Source: Hydrogenothermaceae bacterium (GTDB lineage: Bacteria; Aquificota; Aquificia; Aquificales; Hydrogenothermaceae). Taken from it: a stretch of 10,509 nucleotides of DNA. The notes beneath the pieces were generated by a model. It was given only the letters and a program-made list of their open reading frames with translations. It made no database searches and was not told the origin of the DNA. Below, one piece after another: positions 5,940-10,509 of this stretch (position 1 is its first letter; the number at the start of each line of letters is the position of its first letter). The stretch covers positions 1-10,509 of the forward strand of contig JALSPY010000158.1 in NCBI GenBank assembly GCA_026985705.1, read 5' to 3'. Made by a program: the position numbers and the translations under genes.

Positions 5940-8738
5940 TCACTTTTTTAACTGTTTGTATAAAAGTTTTTCATCTTTATTTAAATACTTAACATTTACT
6001 TTATTTAACATTTTTTCAGCATCTTTTACTTTACCCTGCTTTTTCAATATTTCGGCTACTCTTAATCTAGCTTTAGAAACAAACTGTTTTAAATCTGGAT
6101 AAAGATAAATAACGTTTAGATAACTGTTAATTGCTTCATCTTCTTTTCCTAACTGTTGATAAATCCTTCCCATGTAGTAATAACTTTCTCCTGCAATTTT
6201 GTAATCATCACTGTTTGTTGCTTCCTCAAAGTATTTTAAAGCTGTGTTTAAATCTCCCAACCTATAACTTATTAAACCTAAGTAATAGGCAATTTCTTTT
6301 TTATAACTACTGTTTTTATAGTAAAGCTTCTCGAAGTAATATTGAGCATTTTTTAAGTTTCCTATCTTAAAGTATAAAAATGCTAATTTATATATATTGT
6401 TGTCTGTTTGTGGTAGCTCCTTAGCATACCTTATAGCCATAGGATAATTACCTTCTTCCTCATATATCTTTGAAAGAAGTTCTAAAACATCGTTTCTAAA
6501 CTTACCATTAACGTATTTCTGTAAGTATTCCTGTGCCAGTTTTTTAGCTTTGTTAAAATCTCCCTTTATATACATTAAATAGGCTAGCTTGTATAAAGCA
6601 TAATCACTTTCTTCTTTTTCTTTCTTTATCAGATATTTTAATAATTTTTCGGCTTTATCATACTTTTTCTTTGATATAAAAATATCTGCAAGTTGAAGTC
6701 TTAAAAGGTCTGCTAGAGGGTATCTTGGATATTTTCTTAGAAATGCTAATATCTGTTTTTCAACATCTCCTTTAGAATTCTCCATTTCTAGAACGGTTAG
6801 TTGGTAAGCAGCATCTGTAGCCTCTTTGGAGTTTGTATGTTGTTTAATAAAAGTCTCGTAAATTTTTCTAGCTAAATCTTTTTTTCCTAGATTATAATAG
6901 CTGTCTGCAAGTCTTAAAGTAGCTAATTTTTTTAGCTCTTCATTTTTTGTATTTGATATGAATTTTCTAAATTCTTCTATAGCTTTTTCATAATCTCCCT
7001 GAGTAAAAAATGAGTAAGCATACAGATAACCTGCTTCTTGAGATATTTTGTCAAATCCTCTAGCTAGCTTTTCTAAAATATTTCTTGCTATATCATATTC
7101 ACCTTTTTTTAGATATATGTACGCTTCTAAAAATTTTGCTTTTTTAGTTTTTAATTTAGATATAAATTTTAAAGCAGTGTCAAAATCGTTTAAATTAAAG
7201 GCAGATACTGCTTTCATATATGGATTTATAAAGGATTTAAAGGCTTTATCATATTGTTTCTTCTTAAAGAAAAACCAGCCTAAAAGATTTCTAGCCTCAT
7301 TTCTATCCAATTTTGAAATTTGTCTTATAGTATCCAGATAACTTTTTTCTTTATCAAGTCTGTAGTATAAGTCAGCTAAAAGTTTTAATGCATTCAGCTT
7401 GTAATCTCTAGGTAAGTTATAATTCAAAGCTTCTATTAAATATTTAGTTGCCTTTTCATTTTTTCCAAGCCAAACTAATGTATATCCTGTAAACAGCTTA
7501 AAATATGGGTCATTAATATCTTTCATTAATTGATAGGCATACTTATACTTACCTCTATTATAAGCAGTAATAGCTAACTTTTTCTTTATATCTTCTTTAT
7601 ACTCTGTAGAGATTTTTAAGGATTTTTGGAGTAATGAGAAAGCCTCTTCAAATTTACCTTTTTTAATATAAATATCTGCCAGCTTAAGATATATATTTTG
7701 AGCTAAAAGCTTATCTCTTCCCTCTAAAGTTCCAGCTAGTTTTAAAGCTTTATTAAACTCACCCTTTTTTAAATTTACTAATGAAAGACCATAAATAGCG
7801 TATGTGGAAAGTTTATCAACACTTCCATAATCTTTTAAATACTTTCTAAATAAAATTTCCGCATTAGCTAAATCATTTAATTTTAGATAACTTAGACCCA
7901 TTAAGAGATTAGCCTGTTTTTTATAATTATCACTTTTAACCTTTTCTAGATATGAAATCGTATTTTTATAATTTTTATTTATAAAGGATAAGAAACCTTT
8001 TACATACCTACAATACTCTATAAAAGCTATATCAAGCTCATCACATTTATATAATTTTGAAAGTTTTAAGGATTGCTTATAATCCTCTTTTAAAAAGTAA
8101 TTTACTGTTAGAAGAAAATCTGTATCAATAGATTTATTCAGATTTTTTAAAATATTATCAGCTTCCTTATATTTACCTAGCTGTAATGCTAAAATTACTG
8201 CAGATTTACAGGATGCTAACTTTTCAGGGAAAGGTTTAGGAAAATGGCAGCCTTTCAAAAAGTATTTGTATGCTTCATTTTTTTCTAATCCCTTGTATTT
8301 GGTAAGTCCAAGTAAATAATAAGCTCTACCTTCTAAATCTTTCTTATAATCCTTCTGTTTAGAAATGTAGCTGAAAAGTTTATCTAATAAGTCTTCAGTT
8401 AAGTAATACTCTTTTTTATAAAAATTTTCTATAGCATCTGCAAGTAATGCATTGTCCTTAGGTAATCCTAAAAATGTTTTAGGTTTTTCCATAAAAACTT
8501 CTATAGGAGGGACATCTACAGGAGGAATAGGTTTAATATACTCTTCAAAATTCTCTTTTATGTTTATTTTTACTTTATAATCTATAACCTTTGGAGGATA
8601 TACAGCAGGTTTTTCTTCATATTTTTCATTAATTACTTCTATAGGAAAAACGACTTCAGGAGCATTTATTTTAACTTCGGCAAATAATTTTGTTATTAAG
8701 ATAAAGAAAAATAGAATAAATATTTTTAACTTTTTCAT
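5940..8738 (-). CDS. Large exported TPR-repeat protein linked to ExbB/ExbD
   Basis: The 932-residue product begins with a signal peptide (MKKLKIF then hydrophobic to 19, likely cut after LFA, residue 20). A proline-rich segment follows (about 26-93) and then an almost continuous array of about 20 or more tetratricopeptide repeats to the C-terminus. Clear units include GEYDIARNILEKL, GDYEKAIEEFRKF, KKYDKAEKLLKYL, GDLNTALKYFEEA and GKEDEAINSYLNV. Units in the second half have the spacing seen in BamD and CpoB/YbgF-type periplasmic TPR proteins. Four cysteines lie in the N-terminal third. There is no lipobox. It is probably a periplasmic or envelope scaffold. ATG lies 15 nt after ribF with GGAG 7 nt upstream, and exbB follows by 74 nt, so it likely works with that motor, comparable in role to CpoB beside TolQR. 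Architecture is secure; function is inferred and no specific name is justified. Confidence 0.92.
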   Translation of the reverse strand: MKKLKIFILFFFILITKLFAEVKINAPEVVFPIEVINEKYEEKPAVYPPKVIDYKVKINIKENFEEYIKPIPPVDVPPIEVFMEKPKTFLGLPKDNALLADAIENFYKKEYYLTEDLLDKLFSYISKQKDYKKDLEGRAYYLLGLTKYKGLEKNEAYKYFLKGCHFPKPFPEKLASCKSAVILALQLGKYKEADNILKNLNKSIDTDFLLTVNYFLKEDYKQSLKLSKLYKCDELDIAFIEYCRYVKGFLSFINKNYKNTISYLEKVKSDNYKKQANLLMGLSYLKLNDLANAEILFRKYLKDYGSVDKLSTYAIYGLSLVNLKKGEFNKALKLAGTLEGRDKLLAQNIYLKLADIYIKKGKFEEAFSLLQKSLKISTEYKEDIKKKLAITAYNRGKYKYAYQLMKDINDPYFKLFTGYTLVWLGKNEKATKYLIEALNYNLPRDYKLNALKLLADLYYRLDKEKSYLDTIRQISKLDRNEARNLLGWFFFKKKQYDKAFKSFINPYMKAVSAFNLNDFDTALKFISKLKTKKAKFLEAYIYLKKGEYDIARNILEKLARGFDKISQEAGYLYAYSFFTQGDYEKAIEEFRKFISNTKNEELKKLATLRLADSYYNLGKKDLARKIYETFIKQHTNSKEATDAAYQLTVLEMENSKGDVEKQILAFLRKYPRYPLADLLRLQLADIFISKKKYDKAEKLLKYLIKKEKEESDYALYKLAYLMYIKGDFNKAKKLAQEYLQKYVNGKFRNDVLELLSKIYEEEGNYPMAIRYAKELPQTDNNIYKLAFLYFKIGNLKNAQYYFEKLYYKNSSYKKEIAYYLGLISYRLGDLNTALKYFEEATNSDDYKIAGESYYYMGRIYQQLGKEDEAINSYLNVIYLYPDLKQFVSKARLRVAEILKKQGKVKDAEKMLNKVNVKYLNKDEKLLYKQLKK

Positions 8739-8753
8739 CTTACTACTCCGAAA

Positions 8754-9653
8754 CTAACTATTTAAAATATTTTTAGCTTTAATTATATCTAATTTTATCT
8801 GGTTTACTAATTCTGTAAGTGAGTTAAATTTTTTTTCTTCTCTAATAAATTTTAGAAAATGTATATTTATATACTCATTATTTATATTCAATTTTTCCTC
8901 TAAAATATGAGCTTCAAGTAAAAGCTTATTTCCATTTACAGTTGGTCTAGTTCCATAGTTGATAACAGATTTGTAAAAATGTTTTTTATACTCAACAAAA
9001 CCAGCATAAACTCCCTTTTTTAAGCAAACTCTTTTATCCGGTGATATATTCAAAGTTGGAAAACCTAGTTTTCTACCTAACTTATTTCCTTCTATAACTT
9101 TTCCTCTTAAGAAGTAAACTCTCCCTAAAAGACTTTTCACACTTTCAACTTTTCCGTTTTTTAATAATTCTCTTATTTTAGTGCTACTAATCCGTATGTT
9201 TTCTTCAACAATAGGATTTATCACTTTCAATTCATAATTATAATTTTGTTGCTTAGACTTTAAAAAGTCTATATTTCCTTCCTTTCTATATCCAAATCTC
9301 CAATCGTAGCCTACAACTAGTTTTTTACAATTTAATTTTTGGATTAAAAATTTTAAAAATTCATCAGCTTTTATTTTCAAAAATTTTTGATTAAATTCTA
9401 TTATATAGAGATAATCTATATTAAGAGTTTTTAATATATAGATTTTTGTTTCAAAATCTGTGATTAAACATCTTGTATTAGAAAAGTATAACTTTGGAGG
9501 AGGCTCAAAAGTAATAATTAAACTTTTTAAAGTTGTTTCATTCTTTAATTCTTTTATTATTTTTTGATGTGCCTTATGTATACCATCAAAAGTTCCAACT
9601 GTGCATGAAGTTCTTTCTAATACAGGTAAGCTATTTTCACTTAATATTATCAT
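8754..9653 (-). CDS. ribF: Bifunctional riboflavin kinase / FAD synthetase
   Basis: This 299-residue protein has the usual RibF length and two domains. It phosphorylates riboflavin to FMN and adenylylates FMN to FAD in the cytoplasm. The N-terminal adenylyltransferase domain has GTFDGIHKAHQ (20-30), GYDWRFGYRKEGN (115-127) and ISSTKIRELL (155-164). The C-terminal flavokinase domain (about 177-299) has GRKLGFPTLNI (193-203) with the PTxN ATP/Mg motif at P199-N202, INYGTRPT (231-238) and the catalytic glutamate in LEAHI (E247). The HxGH motif reads HKAH; both histidines remain, and from memory HxAH also occurs in Campylobacterota RibF, so I expect activity. The ATG is 3 nt after the preceding gene's stop with only a weak purine stretch upstream, suggesting coupling to the upstream gene. 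The TPR gene follows by 15 nt. Confidence 0.97.
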   Translation of the reverse strand: MIILSENSLPVLERTSCTVGTFDGIHKAHQKIIKELKNETTLKSLIITFEPPPKLYFSNTRCLITDFETKIYILKTLNIDYLYIIEFNQKFLKIKADEFLKFLIQKLNCKKLVVGYDWRFGYRKEGNIDFLKSKQQNYNYELKVINPIVEENIRISSTKIRELLKNGKVESVKSLLGRVYFLRGKVIEGNKLGRKLGFPTLNISPDKRVCLKKGVYAGFVEYKKHFYKSVINYGTRPTVNGNKLLLEAHILEEKLNINNEYINIHFLKFIREEKKFNSLTELVNQIKLDIIKAKNILNS

Positions 9654-9656
9654 TAG

Positions 9657-9929
9657 CTATTCTTGATTAGTTTCTTTAGATTGGTTTTTCTCCATATACT
9701 TTTTATATCTTTCATCTTGTTGAGCGTGTTTCTTCATATACTTAAATATAAATATTAATATACCTATGGCTATAGACCAACCTATAAAATGGATTATTCC
9801 CTGCATAGCTGTATAATGCTCTTCAGACATATTAATTCTGCCTTGATAAGGCTCCATTCCAAAGGCTAAACTACTAAAAATTAAAAATAAGGGGAAGGCG
9901 AATATTTTAGCTTTCTTTATCATGTCCAT
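9657..9929 (-). CDS. Small membrane or exported protein of unknown function
   Basis: I do not recognise this 90-residue protein. Residues about 7-24 are hydrophobic and end SSLAFG, so they could be a cleaved signal peptide or a first helix. A polar stretch (25-43) follows, then a clear transmembrane helix (about 44-63, IIHFIGWSIAIGILIFIFKY) and a strongly polar Lys/Gln/Glu tail (64-90). If the signal is cleaved, this is a single-pass protein with a short outside loop and a cytoplasmic charged tail. Two starts are possible: ATG at 9929 (10-nt overlap with the upstream gene) or ATG at 9923, which makes a classic ATGA overlap with its stop. Position 3 nt before ribF places it in the operon. Tight packing and coherent topology argue it is real. 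Confidence 0.8.
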   Translation of the reverse strand: MDMIKKAKIFAFPLFLIFSSLAFGMEPYQGRINMSEEHYTAMQGIIHFIGWSIAIGILIFIFKYMKKHAQQDERYKKYMEKNQSKETNQE

Positions 9930-10509
9930 ATTACTCTGTTATCTTCAAATTTTGGCACTTTATATCTATAACTAGGATTATATAACTGATAAACTCTTTT
10001 ATCAAACGGATATATATTTAAGACATCGTAGGCTATATTTCTTATTAAGATGTTATATCCTTTAACAATCTCATTAAAATCTTCCTCTTCATCATAATAC
10101 TCACTTAATATCATTTTTACTTTTGTTATTTCGTTATCAAGATATGCTTTAATAAGTTTTGAAACATCATCATTATCTGTTTCACCTGTAATTATATATT
10201 TCAACAGCTTTAAATATCCTCCAAAATTTAAAATTTGAATTAGATTTAACTCTTCTTCACTTTCTTTTTCTATTGTTGATTTAATTTCATCAAAGATATC
10301 ATCCAGTTTTTTAATTAAATCATTTGCCTCTATCTCGCCAGTTATAAATCTACTTACCAAATTCATTACTAATATATTCTTTTCACTTGATAATTCATCA
10401 GAATAATTGTCAAACAGTTTATTAGCTTCTTTAAAGTTAAATTTCTTAAAAAAGTATAAGTATTTAAAAATTGGTGAAAAGTTTTCTATAGCTTCATCTC
10501 TGTCTAAAC
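9920..10509 (-). CDS. Protein of TPR-like helical repeats, partial (N-terminus off the right edge)
   Basis: The open frame continues from the stop at 9920 through the right edge; the internal ATG at 10366 is not the true start, because the 47 codons before it are stop-free and continue the same pattern. About 195 residues are visible. I do not recognise a family. The part visible is helical and acidic, with hairpin units of TPR-like look: FFKKFNFKEANKLFDNY, SRFITGEIEANDLIKKL and KYIITGETDNDDVSKLI. The first two EAN motifs are about 33 residues apart, close to a TPR period. The C-terminus (about 50 residues, rich in Tyr, Pro and Arg) looks different. No membrane segment is visible, so it may be cytoplasmic, but the missing N-terminus could hold a signal. 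It overlaps the next gene by 10 nt or 4 nt, so the two are probably co-translated. Confidence 0.85.
   Translation of the reverse strand, partial: LDRDEAIENFSPIFKYLYFFKKFNFKEANKLFDNYSDELSSEKNILVMNLVSRFITGEIEANDLIKKLDDIFDEIKSTIEKESEEELNLIQILNFGGYLKLLKYIITGETDNDDVSKLIKAYLDNEITKVKMILSEYYDEEEDFNEIVKGYNILIRNIAYDVLNIYPFDKRVYQLYNPSYRYKVPKFEDNRVIWT

Noticed and set aside
5550..7341. Plus-strand open frames opposite exbB and the TPR gene
   Set aside because: Short, without ribosome binding sites or motifs, and antisense to strongly supported genes.
8747..8757. Separate promoter between ribF and the TPR gene
   Set aside because: The gap is 15 nt and is fully used by the ribosome binding site.
9570..9576. 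HKAH instead of HxGH in RibF as a sign of an inactive enzyme
   Set aside because: Both histidines and all other motifs are intact, and HxAH is, to my knowledge, found in functional RibF of other phyla.
10364..10366. ATG as the start of the right-edge gene
   Set aside because: The same frame is open for 47 more codons to the edge, with the same repeat pattern, so the start lies outside the window.

Overview
The window is a low-GC (roughly 30% by eye, not computed), tightly packed bacterial region. The DnaX protein closely resembles what I remember of Aquifex DnaX (start region, zinc-finger spacing, PCGKCENC, long identical runs around the DEAH box). Together with heavy AGA/ATA codon use and Lys/Ile-rich proteins, this suggests a thermophilic Aquificota member, perhaps Hydrogenothermaceae such as Sulfurihydrogenibium. 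The phylum call is moderately confident; the genus is a guess from composition.

Layout, left to right. Positions 1-3180 (minus) hold the first 1060 codons of a very large PilY1-type type IV pilus tip protein (signal peptide, von Willebrand factor A domain, calcium-loop motifs, start of the C-terminal beta-propeller), running off the left edge. A 166-bp divergent intergenic region (3181-3346) contains a candidate pilY1 promoter, about four TGTGAAA-like direct repeats spaced 9-11 bp, and the dnaX ribosome binding site. dnaX (3347-4822, plus) encodes the DNA polymerase III clamp-loader subunit and contains a candidate slippage site that would give a gamma-like short form. dnaX converges on the next block with only 4 bp between the stop codons, and both stops lie inside an 8-bp inverted repeat.

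Positions 4827-10509 form one minus-strand block, apparently a single operon or a few coupled ones. In transcription order it contains a partial protein of helical-hairpin repeats (enters at the right edge), a 90-residue two-hydrophobic-segment protein, ribF (FAD synthesis), a 932-residue exported TPR protein with a proline-rich N-terminus, exbB and exbD. Junctions are a 10-nt overlap, 3 nt, 15 nt, 74 nt and an 11-nt overlap.

Functionally, the TPR-ExbB-ExbD trio looks like an ion-driven envelope machine with a large periplasmic TPR scaffold but no TonB or TolA in view. This is the most interesting unit of the window. ribF and dnaX are housekeeping genes. The PilY1 homologue belongs to surface adhesion and twitching motility; no other pilus gene is visible here. 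There is no gene-free stretch over 300 bases, and I saw no RNA genes, CRISPR arrays or insertion sequences.
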